From positions 44,641,487 to 44,705,486 of the forward strand of contig QVOM02000112.1 of the NCBI GenBank assembly GCA_003586115.2: a DNA stretch of 64,000 nt, read 5' to 3'. A program made the translations under genes and the position numbers. Positions within the stretch are counted from its first letter, which is position 1. Every line of letters starts with the position of its first letter. Below the pieces are notes generated by a model. It was not told where the DNA came from, made no database searches, and worked only from the letters and a program-made list of their open reading frames with translations. The stretch comes from Salvator merianae. Lineage: Eukaryota > Chordata > Lepidosauria > Squamata > Teiidae. Below are positions 1 through 12,233 of this stretch, piece after piece.

Positions 1-360
1 GTGGCCACATAGATTTACATTAATGTGCAGATCTATGTGGCCTAGAAGTTTACAATAGAGGAACTTAATCCTGATTAAGGGCCCATGCAAAAAGAGCCTC
101 AGTTTGGTACTTTGCTTTGGGCTTCATAAGTCCTCACATTGATTCTGATCTGTGAGCTCCTCCCCCACTCTGGTACACTCCATTCACAAAGGACAGAATG
201 TGAACCTGATCAGGGAAGCCCCTGTCATCAGAATTCCCTATATTAGAGTGCATGAGAGAATGATTGGGCCTTATAGGCTGAAGCCCAGCAGAAACCCTGA
301 AGACGATGGCTGAAATTTGCCCGGATGGAAAAGTATCCTGGAATTTTCCTTTCACTTGCT
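1..360. repeat. P1-like non-autonomous element fragment
   Basis: The left edge holds a 12-bp inverted repeat (3-14 and 31-42, ggccacatagat and its complement). The following text (gatctgtgagctcctcccc, then a cctgatcagggaag block) recurs in the P1 copies at 11.9, 16.8 and 35.6 kb. The element runs off the window edge, so its terminus and target duplication cannot be seen. Family membership is inferred from shared internal blocks. Confidence 0.45.
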
Positions 361-939
361 GAGCGATGGAATTTTCCTATATTCGGCTGATGGGACTTTC
401 CTGATATTTTGCTGAGAGAAATTAATTGAACATGGGTGTTTCCTGTTTTTGAGAACAGTCAGCGTACATCCTGTTGCCAGTACATTCTGAAGTGTGGAAG
501 CAAAAGACTGACATTATTTGAGACAAAAGAACTGATGAGACCTGAGGTTGGACTGACCTAAGAAATATCCTATTATTATTCAATTGAGGTCAAATTGACC
601 TGAAAAGTATCTGACAATTAATTGATTTCCAGAACTTTACATCAACAAATTGCATAAGGAATGGCTATAAAAAGGAGGACTTTTTATTTCAAAGTGTGCG
701 CCAGAAGCTGCAGATTCTGCCTCCCAGTTGCCCTTCTTTGGTCTGATCAGCCAGGAGAGTGGGTTTTTCTGACTGGTGAGTATATGAGAGAGTGAGTGTG
801 TGTGTGAATGTGAGAAACATATATTTATAAATAAAAGTTACATGCATTGTGTTTAAACCAAAACCAACGTTGGTATTCATTTCTTTTCTTAAGGCTTCTG
901 AATAAGTAAGAAACCAATCTCACAGAATTAAAAGAACTT
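361..939. other. unassigned non-coding stretch
   Basis: Moderately AT-rich sequence with a short (TG)n run near 790-805. No credible exon, RNA gene or recognisable repeat was found. Confidence 0.5.
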
Positions 940-1368
940 AGTCACAGTTTTGGTGACACCCCAACATCAAAGTCTACTGGCAGACTAGCAGACCTTGGTC
1001 CAGAACATGGAGGCATGCAGAAGTGTTTGGGACTACTGAGGGATCCATTTTGACAGCATGCTGCCAAAATTGTCCAGACCAGCCCCTGCCTTGAAACTCA
1101 TGCGAGCTTTAGGATCAGGGTCCAACTTTTGTTTCTAGTCCATGGAATGCTTGTATCCTGGTCCTGAAGCTCGGGTGAGCTTCAGGATCAGGAAAGGGGC
1201 TGGTCTGGACCAGCACCATCATGCAGATGATACTGTTCCAAGACACACTTTTCCATGGTCTGAACCAGTGGGCTGGCTGGTCTAGACAAACTGGCTCAGA
1301 CCACACAGAGGTAAGTGAAGAAAGGACCATAGTTGGCTGTATTAATCTGTATTCACCTTCTTTTTCCA
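940..1368. mobile_element. P1 family non-autonomous DNA transposon
   Basis: The right end, ggtaagtgaagaaaggacca, is the complement of the P1 terminus. Internal blocks shared with other P1 copies are a ccatggtctgaacca motif, a ctggtctggaccagcacc motif and paired gcttcaggatcagg segments in inverted order. The left end is not clear. There is no coding capacity. Confidence 0.55.
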
Positions 1369-2694
1369 ATGCAGAATAGTGTCTAGGCTAACATAGATAC
1401 ATAGCCTTGGTCATTGCCTCTTTCCTAAGTTACCCTACTGGTTGTTGGGAGGATAAGACGAGGGAGGGATAATGTTTGTTAGATTGAACTATTTGGAAAG
1501 AAAGCTTAGGTATAAGTGCAAAACAAGCAGCTATGTTTTTGTTAGACCAACTCCTACAGGGAGACCATACCTGTTTGCAACTCACTATTAATATATTTAG
1601 GAATCAGGTTTACCCTTATTTCTTTCCATGCTTTCATTGTGGTTCTCATTTTGAGAATCTCTGTGACAGCTGTGATAAACTATATTGCACATAGTTCTTG
1701 GAAAGGACAACTCCATGGCTTACTGTATTTCATCCAGTGTTGTGGTCAAAATCCATGCTCAGCTCTCCTTAAGGGACAGTTGGGATAGGATCAGGCCTTA
1801 TTATAAGTTTGAACCAGAAAATCTAGATTAATGGTCTGAAAGGATTAAATGGATAGAACAAAGAAGCTCTAGGCACAACTGCTGATGAGCATCCATCAGT
1901 CAATGGAGGGATGGAAATGACTCAGATAAGCCAGGAATTGCATATGTCTCCTTCATCTAGATTGTGATTCAAATCTGCAATGAAAGACTGATGTGTTCTA
2001 TGGAGAAAGTGGTGGGAGGAAGGGACTCTGGTCCCCCCCACCACAAATATTTAGTGGGACCTTGCAAAGAGGAGATCTGTTATTGCCCAATTTGCAGGAA
2101 TTCCTAATAAAGTCCACAACAGACTCATTTCAGTCAACAATTTACCTTAATGAAATGAAGGTTGTTTTACATGATTGGATTTTACATTGGTTGGATATTT
2201 TGTTCCTGTTTATCCTTTAGGCAAAGCTACTTTTGTGATTTGCATAAACATAAATGAACTAGACTCTTGGCATGGCCATCTGAAACCAGAGTGAAAACAA
2301 AGCACATTTTTAGGTACTGGATATCACAATAAGCTTTACATCTGATCTCGATTTCTAGATTGTGAAATTGGCAAGGATGGGCAATGACCGTGCAAGGCTG
2401 ATGTTTGTGCAAGTTTGTTTACATCATGGGAAACTATGATTTCTTATAATACCTCAACTAACCCAGCTGAACAGTTTCACTTTTACTCTGTGATTGCAAC
2501 AGGCTTGTTGGATAAAATGTGAAAGGATGGAAATGGGACAGAAATGGGACTGCTGAATAAATAGGTCAGTTATATCCTCCTGAACTTAATAATAACCAGT
2601 CATATAATCTAAGGGAGCTTCCATACTTAAAATGGCAGGTGCCCCAAGGAAGCCCCAAGGCTTGGCATTCAAACGTTGGAGGAACAGGATACTA
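1369..2694. other. unassigned non-coding stretch
   Basis: AT-rich unique-looking sequence. Short ORFs on both strands show no domain pattern and are taken as chance. Confidence 0.5.
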
Positions 2695-2740
2695 GAGGGT
2701 TTGAATACCCCTTCCAAGAGGGTTTGAATACCCCTTCCAC
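2695..2740. repeat. 23-bp tandem duplication
   Basis: Two adjacent 23-bp units beginning gagggtttgaataccccttc differ only at the last base. This is a simple local duplication. Confidence 0.85.
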
Positions 2741-3089
2741 AGTGCCCTTATTCACAGTGAGGAAAAGTACGCTGAGTACACCTAGCACCCTGAAGCATTC
2801 TTACTCTTGCTGCTACTGCATAGACACATAAAAGCAGCAAGAAAGACCTTGTGCTTTCTTTGCATAAGTTTCATGCTGACAAAGGCTCATTTCTGGGGCC
2901 TCTTTTACCATGACGGAGATCCTTTGTCTCCAAAGCTAACAACCCAGCTCTGAAGCTAAGATGTCAGCATTGAAGATAGTGAAGGGCAAGAAGAAGGACA
3001 TGTAGATGTCCCAAGCCCCATCCCAGTAATGGAAACAAACATCTCCACTTCAGTGCTCCCTATGCTGCTAAAGTAGGGACATAGACTTA

Positions 3090-3564
3090 GGGCCTTTCCA
3101 TACTTATCTGATATACTGAAACAAGCAGCTCGCTAGTACACTGTTTCTGCTTGGGACTAGTGCCATTCTGGTCCAGAACTGCCCTAAGGGCTCCCTTTTC
3201 CATTTTAGTGGTGGACCTGTTTGAAAAGGTTTGCAAGCATACCAATGCCACCCATTCCTGTCCTAGCATCAGCAGCACCGTCTTTAAAGCTTGCATGAGT
3301 TTTGAAGATAAGCTCCAAGGCTTGCATAAGCTTCAAAAATGGGGCTGTGATGTTTTCCATTGTTCCTTGCACAAGCTTTGAAGATCATATTTGGAACACT
3401 GATGTGAAGGGTCCTGCCCTCATGCACCAGAAGTGATGTTGGAGCAACAAGGACATCAGCAACTCTCAGAGAAAGTGGGTTTTACAGCCACAGGGCTTGA
3501 ACCAAGAAAGGCTGCAATGGATTAGTTAAATTGCTCCAAGGGAGGTAAGTGCAGAAACAAACCC
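3090..3564. mobile_element. P1 family non-autonomous DNA transposon
   Basis: The left end gggcctttccatacttatc and the right end ggtaagtgcagaaacaaaccc form an imperfect terminal inverted repeat. The interior has the family's repeated aagcttgcatgagtttt/cttgcataagcttc type motifs. Flanking trinucleotides are TTA and TAT, so no exact target duplication survives. Confidence 0.6.
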
Positions 3565-3821
3565 TATTTTTCTAAAGTTTTGAGGGGTGTTGTCACCCAG
3601 TTTCTGAGTAGCTTTCATTTCAGTTGGGTGTTAAACTATATTGTGTTGGTAGCTAAAGAGTCTGAAATATCTATTATCCTTGCACTCACGGTAACACTAA
3701 AAGTATACTCACTGTGTCTTCTCTATATAAACAAAATACAAAAAAAAAAAGGTATGATCTGGTAAATATGTATCACAGATTTTAAGTAAAAATCAGACTT
3801 GACTGGATAGTGCAATATGTT

Positions 3822-3897
3822 TTTATTATTTATTTATTTGATTACAATGTATCACCTGCCCTATATCAAATGGTTTCAAAGCCAGTTAATTTTTTAA
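3822..3897 (-). repeat. LINE/SINE 3'-tail fragment
   Basis: A ttatttatttatttg stretch runs into atcacctgccctatatcaaatgg and a caaagccag block. This resembles the reverse complement of squamate LINE/SINE tails (compare the L2 end near 33.1 kb). It is short and decayed. Confidence 0.35.
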
Positions 3898-4227
3898 TTG
3901 AAATCTAACTCAAAAGTTCAAACAGTGTGAGGAGAGAAGAACAAATATTTTTAATTAAAAACTGACGTGTGTCTTCACTAATTGTTTAAATATATTTATA
4001 GGCTATATGCATACCAGATAAAGAAGTGCCTGGTCAGTGCATAAGGGGTGTGATGTCTGATGACTGCACTACCTTCAGATCTTGAGGGGCACCAAGCACC
4101 CCAGAGGTGTTCTTCCTGCAGTGAAGAAAAAATTATGTTTAGGATGATTGCTACCCTTGGTACCTGTGCTTTGCCTTGTGGATGGGTGGTGGCAGCATGG
4201 GTGTCTTGCCTTAACATCCACTGAGAC

Positions 4228-4417
4228 CAGTGGTGGCTCATAGTTTTAAAGGTAAGTGATCGCAGGCATGGGTTGGGCAATTGCTGACTCTGTGTGTGTG
4301 TGCTTTTCCTTGGTGCACCAATGCAAGAACTGCTGGTGGGGCATGTGTTTTGGGGGGTCAGTGATCACCTGGTGGATGCCTGCAATTGTTTGTCCTTAAA
4401 GCTGCAAGCCACCACTG
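4228..4417. mobile_element. H3 hAT-like MITE (190 bp)
   Basis: The left end cagtggtggctcatagtttt and the complement of the right end (cagtggtggcttgcagcttt) form an inverted repeat of about 24 bp. Flanking octamers are actgagac and actgctat, a possible decayed 8-bp target duplication (5 of 8 bases). The ends match the better-preserved H3 copy at 37.45 kb. An 8-bp duplication with CAGTG-type ends is characteristic of hAT transposons. There is no ORF of note. Confidence 0.65.
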
Positions 4418-5935
4418 ACTGCTATCACTAAGACATTGAAACAGATTATTTCCTCCTGAGGATTGGCTTCCTCTGATTCAGCCCTGCTTATGCAGATATC
4501 TGTTCCAAGCCTTTGCTTTAAGCAGAGATAAAATAGTTTGCAATCACTTCCTTGTCTTTTTGAATTGAAATTTGACTTCTTAAATATGTAGCCTGGTGTA
4601 CCGAAATAGATTCAGGCTCCCTGGTCCATTTCTCTTTACTTTCAAGCTTCATGCCAATTACAGTGCCAATCATTAGGTCTGGTTCTTTAGTTTGGGGATG
4701 CCTTGGCAGATACCTGCCTTTGCTGGTAAAGTGCCCTAACACTTCATCTTTCTGAGGGACAGGCTGCATCAGTGTGTGATGTACCAGGACATGACAATCT
4801 ACCCCATCCCAGAACAAACAACCCATCCCAACTGGAACAGGTTGCCAGTGGAGCAGAACAGGACAGTCTGTATTCAGATGGTCCATTCCACTCCAGTCTT
4901 TGACCCTGGCTCCAGAGATCCCTTAGGAGCATTGGCAAGTGTTTGAAGGCTATGAACAAATCTTCCCAGCTTTTAGAGTTTTCTGTATTGGCTGGTTTTG
5001 AGTTTAACCATTTCTAACGGCTGAAAAGGGTCCCTTGTAATGCACCGGACCATGGGAGTATGCCATCCATATACTTCTGTAACCCTCAACATGTCAGAAT
5101 ATAGATTTCGTATAGGCCATAAGCTAATGCCAGTTTCCAGTTTGCCAATTTCCTGTTTTGCTATATCCTGTTTTCCTGTTCTGAAGTCATGCTATTCTTG
5201 CTGAATGGAAAGTTACTGAACTAATCAACATCCAGCTTCATAGAAATAGAGAGTTGTTTTGTCTAGCACAATACAGATAACAACATATGCTTATCCATGA
5301 GAACCCTAGTCTGGGAAAGCAACTGTGTATAACTAAGATGAACAATAACAATGATGTAATACTATGCTTGAGCATTATATGTAACATGGAGCATTCATAT
5401 TCATTCACTCATAATCATGATTCTGTTTCCTATACTTCTGTGAAATGTATCCTGACTATACTGTACTGAAGATTATTTGATACTGCTACTACAATGTACA
5501 GTGCAACTGCTTTTTATCCTACTTAGCTAATTTTACTATGGACCTAAACAACAATAAAGACTAAGCTTGATAGTTAACTCTGCTGCTTACAGAGTTTATA
5601 TTTCTACTTCACGGGAACGTTTCTGTTAGTCTTCCGCGTAGCACACTGCACACTCTACAACTATATCAGGCTAGGGTGCCATTTTTGGCATCCTAGTGCA
5701 GTCCACACTTTGTTCAATGCTGACAAAGTATGAGAGGAGGTGGGGTGTGGCCTATTAGTGTCTTTGATATATATAACCTTTTGTTTATGTTAGGTACCCA
5801 TTGCTTTGATGTGTAACTTTTGGACCATTGGGAGGCTGAGGTTCTGTATCTTAGAAATTGTCAGTATGAACTCTACCTGCCTCATGGAAAATATATATGT
5901 TCTTAAAAGTATGTCTTTTAGTTCCAAAGGGAACT
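4418..5935. other. unassigned stretch with a possible P-family remnant
   Basis: The part around 4730-4990 has P1-like wording (an aactggaacagg block and a ggtccattccactcc block) but no clear ends. The rest is AT-rich with no recognisable gene. Confidence 0.4.
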
Positions 5936-6416
5936 GGGAGCCTTTCCACATTGGCTGGTATGCCAGTCCAGTGTGAGACCTATATCCCTTCTGGGCCTCT
6001 CCAGGGTTGGAATAAAAGAGATCCCACCTTCTTTTAGGCCACTCTATCTGCATTGGATAGAGTGCAGTCCTGTCTAGGTGATCAAAATGGCCATCTAGAC
6101 CTGGATACCACTAGATCTGTTTTAACAGGTCTATTGGTGCAGAGACCTCTGGAATGGAACAGGGAAACATGTGGAAGGGCACGTGCCTCCCTGTTCTGGT
6201 TTAGCAGGGAAACCTATTTCAGTGGTGCACCAAATTGTGCCACTGGAATGGGTCCCTCTTGAATTCCAATGCCAGGAACTTTTGTTCCTACCATCAGAGA
6301 CCTTGCAACAGGCTGTCCGTAGTCCAGGACAGCTGGGCCACTCCAGCAGGTACACATTTTGGTTGGAATGGCTCTAACTGGAGAGGTTCAGCCCCTACAA
6401 GTGTGGGAATGGCTTG
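5936..6416. mobile_element. P1 family non-autonomous DNA transposon
   Basis: Left end gggagcctttccacattgg; right end aagtgtgggaatggctt, its approximate complement. Internal blocks (aaaatggccatctagacc, acaggtctattggtg, gtggaagggcacgtgcctcc, a cacaattt/aaattgtg pair) are shared with the copy at 31.5 kb. The overlapping short ORFs on both strands follow from the inverted internal repeats and are not genes. Confidence 0.65.
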
Positions 6417-7204
6417 GGAGGATCACAGATGTGTCCTACTTTGGCTATTTGCAAATAGGCTTGTTAGAACTGGAAATACTATGCACTTAGTAACCATGTG
6501 TGGCAAACTGCATTGGTGAAAAAAAAAATTTTCTCTCATGTGTAGAGATATTTCTCAAAATATTTCAGGTTACAATGTCCATTGAGCTCAAAGGAGCATA
6601 TTTCTGAGCGAACAGCTTTAGAATCTGGCAATATGCATTCAGTTATAAGAGCCCTCCCTGCTTTAGCTCTGTGCTGAATTTTGCTTTCGCCATCAGATTG
6701 CACTGATGAAGCAGTGCTGCAAAATGTGTCGCTGCAATGACTGTAAAACAGACTTTCCCAGTGTGTGATGAAAACCAAACATATGGGCAGGTGCACTAAG
6801 GAGCTTATCACAGACTTGGGAACCATCACAAGAAGCTTTCATGCAACTACTCTACTAAACACCAACATGACACTGATAGCAGGTTATAAGAATATAAATG
6901 CAGACAGTGGGAGATTGTCAACGTTTTACTCTTAGTAGAGCAAAAAGTAAAGCTCTACTTTAAAAGATAATACACAATCAAAAATTTATGTATGTATTGA
7001 TATATATAACTTTCCACAGTCTGACCTACAGACAAAGGCAGGATCCACATAAGGAATCGGTGGAGCACTCAGTACTGCAGAGGGATTGGCCCTATTCTCA
7101 CTTACACAAGAAGGAAGGACTAGAGACAATGGGATGAAACTTCAAGGGAGTCAATACAGACTGGATATTAGAAAAAAAACTTTTTTGGCAATAAGGGTGA
7201 CCAG
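6417..7204. other. unassigned non-coding stretch
   Basis: AT-rich sequence with no supported gene or repeat. Confidence 0.5.
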
Positions 7205-7438
7205 TCAGTGTAACCGGTTGCCATAGGAGATGGAGAGCTCTCCTTCACTGGAGGTCATCAAGGAGAGGCTGGGCAGACATTTGTCTGGGATGGTGTAGTG
7301 AATCCTGCATCCATCAGGACTGTGACAGCTCTTCAGATACTTGAAAACAGCTATCATGTCTCCTCTCGGTCTTCTCTTCTGTAGGCTAAACATCCCTAGA
7401 TCCTTTAATCATTCCTCATAGGACATGGTTTGCAGACC
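7205..7438 (-). pseudogene. CR1 LINE fragment with internal inversion
   Basis: Two CR1 segments meet head to head. From about 7205 to 7310 the plus strand reads like the 3' part of CR1 (ccataggagatggagagctc, then ggaggtcatcaaggagaggctgg). From about 7315 to 7438 the minus strand encodes a peptide starting MFSLQKRRPRGDMIAVFKYL, which matches the C-terminal tract of CR1 ORF2. CR1 copies by target-primed reverse transcription, and 5' truncation with inversion is a known outcome. This is a dead fragment with no intact domain. Confidence 0.75.
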
Positions 7439-7445
7439 CCTCCCC

Positions 7446-7523
7446 TCCTTCCTTCCTTCCTTCCTTCCTTCCTTCCTTCCTTCCTTCCTTCCTTCCTTCC
7501 TTCCTTCCGTCCTTCCTTCCTTC
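7446..7523. repeat. (CCTT)n microsatellite
   Basis: About 19 near-perfect tetranucleotide repeats with one ccgt interruption, abutting the CR1 fragment. Confidence 0.97.
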
Positions 7524-7802
7524 TGAATGTTTTATTTGTACAAGTGCTTTACACTGTCATGTTCCTTTTTCTTTTTCATTGCCTGTAACCTACAGTGTTA
7601 AGTGGCAATAAATTAGCACTACTGCTTCTTAAACCTTTTTTATAACACTGGATCACAAACATTTACTGTGAGTAAAGAACACTAGATGTCTGTACTGGAA
7701 TTGATATTTAATGATGTACTGCAGTGTTGAGAAAGGGCAGCTTTGAAAAAGAAATAATTCAGGCTTTGCTGCTGTATAATTTTAGCCTCTGAACTTTGAA
7801 TG

Positions 7803-7826
7803 TTTTTTTTTTTTTTTTTTTTTTTT
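7803..7826. repeat. poly(T) tract, 24 bp
   Basis: An uninterrupted T run followed by CCCC. It could be the A-tail of a minus-strand retroposed sequence, but no body is recognisable to its right. Confidence 0.85.
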
Positions 7827-8368
7827 CCCCTTCTGGAGGGGAAACCCTCAAAATGTTTTCCAAGGGAATGGAAATGAAGACCTTCCTAGGGTTGTGCTTT
7901 TAGATCCAATTTTGTAATACTAATGAGAAAAAGGACTGACGGTGAAATATTAAATTGCTTTCACTATCAATACATAAAATATCACAACATTAAGTCACAC
8001 ATCATCTGGCACAAATAGAAAAAAAAAAACAGGAGAAGACTAATGTTATAATGGTAGGGCAAAATATTAAAATACAAGTTTGGCTTACCATTTGCTCAGT
8101 TGGTTGTGTATTTCTTGGCCTTATAAACAAGCAATAAAATTTCACAGATGGCATCACCTTGACCAACAAAGTTCAAGGCAAGTTGTTTTCACTTGACTCG
8201 TAAATTGCATATAGACTGCAGAATTTGGATGCTTTTTTTTTTTTTTTTTAAAATAAACCTCATAAACCAGAGAATCAGTTATTCTCCCTACTTGGAAATG
8301 TGAAGAACACTATCACTCACTATAGCATAGAGAACATGTGGAAACAATTCATCAACTGAAAGATGCAC
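7827..8368. other. unassigned non-coding stretch
   Basis: AT-rich, with a second poly(T) run at about 8233-8249. No gene was seen. Confidence 0.5.
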
Positions 8369-8439
<71 letters not shown>

Positions 8440-8444
8440 TAGAC

Positions 8445-8507
<63 letters not shown>
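8369..8507. repeat. (GATA)n/(GACA)n compound microsatellite
   Basis: About 35 GATA-type units with a GACA block inside (about 8417-8446). The apparent serine-isoleucine-tyrosine-leucine ORF on the minus strand is just the translation of this repeat. GATA/GACA compound repeats (Bkm type) are widespread in squamates and can accumulate on sex chromosomes; nothing here shows sex linkage. Confidence 0.97.
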
Positions 8508-9184
8508 AGGCTAGGTACTGACGGCAAAATGTGTCTCACCTCATGTTAAAATGAAAATTATATTTGTTGCTAGGTGATCCTCTGAAAAAATATTCCACAG
8601 GCTACCACAACGCAAGTGAGACACATCCCATCAGTACAACTATTATGGTACAACCTAGGAATACACTGAAAGTCAGGGTAGATGTTTAAGCACAGGGAAG
8701 AGATATTTCCAATACACAGTTTCACTTTGTGCTATTCCAGGAACAGATTATACTGCAGCTTCTGAACCATTTTGTAGGATGTCCACTGGTTGACTATGGT
8801 ACTGTTACTATCTTTCAGGCAGGATCTCTGTGGTCCCTTTATGGTGCTGTGAATATGCCCAAAGGAGGCACAGTACACATAACCCTGCTTCCATATTAGG
8901 TGACTAGATGTGATGCCCACATAAACCTGCCCTGTTCTGGTCACCGTGCCAGTATAAGAGCTCTTTAGACTTACGTGTAGTCTGCAAGAATTGTGGGGCC
9001 ACAGGACCATTTCTTTGTGTTTGATGACCCATCAACATTACAACCAGGGATCAAAGCTTTGCCAACTGTGATGTTACCATGCCTTGAGGAGCAGGCAACA
9101 TGAAAACAACTGCAGTATCACTCTTAACACACAGGCAGAAAAGCACTACATTTATAGAGGTCTTTTCCATGCCATGTAAATCTT
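8508..9184. other. unassigned non-coding stretch
   Basis: A 92-codon ORF on the minus strand (8732-9010) has no recognisable domain and no conserved context. It is treated as chance. Confidence 0.5.
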
Positions 9185-9295
9185 ACTTCAGTCTGACCTA
9201 CTTCACAGGGCTGTTATGAGGCAACAATGGAGGTGGGAAATTATGTATGCTGTCTTCAATCCTTTGAAAGATGAAATTAAAAAATAATAACTAAA
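9185..9295 (+). mobile_element. SINE 3' half (squamate tRNA-SINE type)
   Basis: The string tcagtctgacctacttcaca, then gggctgttatgaggc and tatgctgtcttcaatccttt, and an A-rich end matches the 3' half of a common squamate SINE. The tRNA-like 5' half with A and B boxes is missing, so this is a truncated copy. Confidence 0.6.
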
Positions 9296-9494
9296 TATTT
9301 AATAGTCCTATAAGCAAAACATTCAAAACTGCCAAATCAAGGCCAGCCATGGAAAAGCTATCTTTGACATTATCCGCACAACAATTTCTAGCCAGCATAG
9401 TATTGCCCAGGGGCGGAGTGGGTAAACCAGCATGTGCCAGATGCCATTACCTCCTGCCCTAGATGCTGTTGAGGCAGCTTCACAAGAGTGGGAG

Positions 9495-9567
9495 AAACAA
9501 TTCTGAAGCCATCCCAGAATGTGAGTGTCCTGGAACGTTCCTCTCACTAAGTGTGAACAGACCCATT
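9495..9567. mobile_element. P4 element end
   Basis: cctggaacgttcctctcact followed by aagtgtgaacagaccc is nearly the same as the right end of the complete P4 copy at 39.7-40.15 kb. The matching left end is not clear; it may lie near 9360. Confidence 0.5.
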
Positions 9568-9659
9568 GTGTCTTTCTTCTTGCAGGGATGTGAGTGAAAG
9601 GAAGAGGAATGCATTTTGAGAGTGGACTGTGGTGCCCAACCAACTATAGAACAGGATGT

Positions 9660-10098
9660 TGCCACAGATAAATGACAGATAGCTTTCACTGTGTCTTCTC
9701 TTTTGTTAAAAGTTCAAACAGAAAAAAAAAAATCAAACTGAAGGCATAAAAGAGCACAACACAGTGGAAACCAGACAATATGTATCGGATGCTGTTCTCT
9801 CTTCCCACCCCAATTGTGACATTTTCACCCTCCTGTTATTGGATGGGGGGAAATGGGGAGCTCTCCTTCTGCACACCCAGAAAAGTACATTTTTAACCCC
9901 CCAAATAGTCTCACAATGCAAAGTAAAATGGGCTAATGGTCTGAAATGGGCTGAGAACTCACTTAATCCAAATGCAAAGTAGTCCTCATTTCAGAAATTT
10001 AGTCTCGAAGAACTACAGAAAAGCAAAATCATGTTGGACTGGTGGGAACTGAAGACAGATTGTAAACTGATTAAATGCTGTGTCAGACCACAGTTGAA
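9660..10098. mobile_element. T1 element, right-end portion
   Basis: The region is similar over roughly 400 bp, in the same orientation, to 61400-61790. Shared blocks are ttggatgg...aaatggg, ccaaatagtctc, caaagtaaa..gggcta, gagaactcacttaatcc and gtaaactgattaaatgc. It ends near agaccacag, which is complementary to the left terminus of the fuller T1 copy. Only the right half is present. The two short ORFs here do not resemble a protein family. Confidence 0.6.
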
Positions 10099-11867
10099 GA
10101 GTCAACTTAGGCAGTCAAAACAAACAATGGGAAACAACAAGTTCTTTTTCTACAGACCTCATGAAGCTCAATAGCATGAAGCCTGCAAGCAAAATAAAAT
10201 GCCCAAATTCTATCTTTCTGGTACATTTCTACCAGTAGCACAGTAGCCTTTCTTACTCTTCTTTGCCATTTTAGACGGCACAATGAATTCCTTTACCATT
10301 TTGTTATTTTTCCAAATAAGAAAAGCTGTAAATTTCATGTTTTTAAAGATAGGTTAAAAACTGCTTTTGCAGTTCAGTCTCTGTAAGGTATGACCTTTGT
10401 GACCAAAAATAAATGTCTTAATGCCTGAGCAGCAGGTGTTTTGAACTGACGGCCTGTAACATAAATCATGCTGCTATGGTCCTTTGTTGGAAACTGAAGA
10501 ACAATATAGTATTCAACAGAATCTGATTTAATTTGTAAAAAGAAAGCCTATAATATAACATGCCTATAAAAGGATAAAGCAGTAAGACTGTTTGGAATTC
10601 TATGTACAGGACAGCACGCCATGGAATCCAATGAACAGTATAATATTTGGTTTTTTTATCATCATGCAACAACACCAGAAAAGCAAACACTGCGTGTAAC
10701 AATGCAAGAAAAAAAGAAGTGTGTGGAGTTGACATTCAAAGATTTGTGGTCAGAGGAAAATTAAAGTAAACTTTAAACAGGCCAAGTTTGCCTGGTCCAA
10801 GACATTTTGGTTCCACTGGAGCCACATGTGACCAAAGGGTCCTTTGTTAAAATTAAACACACCAATTGCAGTTCTAATAATCAAGATGTAGAGAAGAAAT
10901 TGACTTTATGCCACTCTTGATAAAATAAGGAACTATCACAATATGACAACAACAAATGATATTACGGTGTGACAAGAGCTATGTCTCTATGTGACAGAAG
11001 ATGACTCTGTTGTGGAGACTTTGTTGCAATCCAGCTGGAATTAGCTAAGGTACCTCCTTCACTTCATTACTTCTGACAAACCATCTTAGAAAGAATGTCT
11101 ATGCAGACACACAAGTTCTGTGTGCAAGTACAGCAGCCAGACACGTCCACTGTAGCAAGGGGGCTTGTGAATGTGCAAGAGAGCACCTTGGGTGCTATCC
11201 TTTGTGCACTGGGCTTTAGGATGCTTTGACAGAGCCCTAGAATGCTATCAATTCCCCCAACTTGCTTTTACTAGTGAGAGGAGAAGATACAGACCACCCT
11301 AGGGGCTCATCAAAGATGTATTGGCCATGAAAGGGAGCTATGACCAAAGTCAAAACACTCAACATTGAAAGAGTAAGGACCAAACCTTAACTGTCCACCC
11401 ATTTCTTAATATGTGCACATGATCCATGCCATATTTTGATATTTGTGGCCATAGCATGGTATCCTTATGATTTCTATTGAATCATAACCCTATGCATTTC
11501 CTGCCCAGGAACAGGTGTTTTGACTATAGCAGTAACTGAGAAACAAGGACATCCTCTGTAACTTGGGGAGGGGAGTTGGTGGTGGTTTCAGGAAGTATTT
11601 TTCTCTCATTAAGCTTGGACTCTTGCTTGACAGACTGAAGTGTAGGTTGTGGATATGGAAAAAGAGACAGAAAATCAGTAGAAAATCTTGTTGGAGCAAG
11701 GAGAAATAATACAAAAAATATCAGAGCAGATAAGGGGGGGGGTAAATAGTGACTCCGAATAGGGGGCTGCTAAATGAGAAAATGTGCAATATGATCTATT
11801 ACATTCACCTTGTGATTCTTCAGAATGCATGTCTATTACAGCAAGATTCTATGTAAAAATGAGTCCA
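10099..11867. other. unassigned non-coding stretch
   Basis: AT-rich sequence with several poly(A)-like runs. The 89-codon minus-strand ORF at 10466-10735 has no recognised motif. No gene is supported. Confidence 0.5.
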
Positions 11868-12233
11868 TTTCTCTTTCTGCACAGACCTTTAATCTGGAAT
11901 TAAGGGCTCTGTAGTGCTAATCTGAGCATCATAGATCTGTATGTTAGTGAGGATCTGTGAGGTCATTCTCCCTGCCCATTAGTCTGCTTCATCTGCATTA
12001 GACAGAGTATTATTCAGATTAGGGAGGCCCTATTCAGGATCACTGGTAGATCTGTTTGATCTAATCTACTGGTGCACCCGGGGGGGGGGGGTGATCCAGA
12101 GGGCACCTGATCCAGTGTTCAGGGCTACTGGGACATGCATTTCAGTGATGCTGGAGTCTAATGTAGTCTGCTCCAGCATGCAGATGGTAGGTTCCTATTC
12201 TGGGATAAAAGCTGACCTAGTGCAGAAAGGGCC
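11868..12233. mobile_element. P1/P2 intermediate non-autonomous element
   Basis: Left end ctctttctgcacagacct, right end ctagtgcagaaagggcc. The left half matches P1 (agatctgtatgttagtgagg, gatcactggtagatctgttt). The last 70 bp match the right half of P2 (gcatgcagatggtaggttcc, tattctgggata). It therefore looks like a chimaera or the ancestor linking the two. A G-run at 12079-12090 interrupts it. Confidence 0.6.

Noticed and set aside
6053..6519. Cluster of overlapping ORFs on both strands
   Set aside because: They arise from inverted internal repeats of a P1 element.
8288..8539. ORF with repeated SIYL residues
   Set aside because: Translation of the GATA/GACA repeat on the minus strand.
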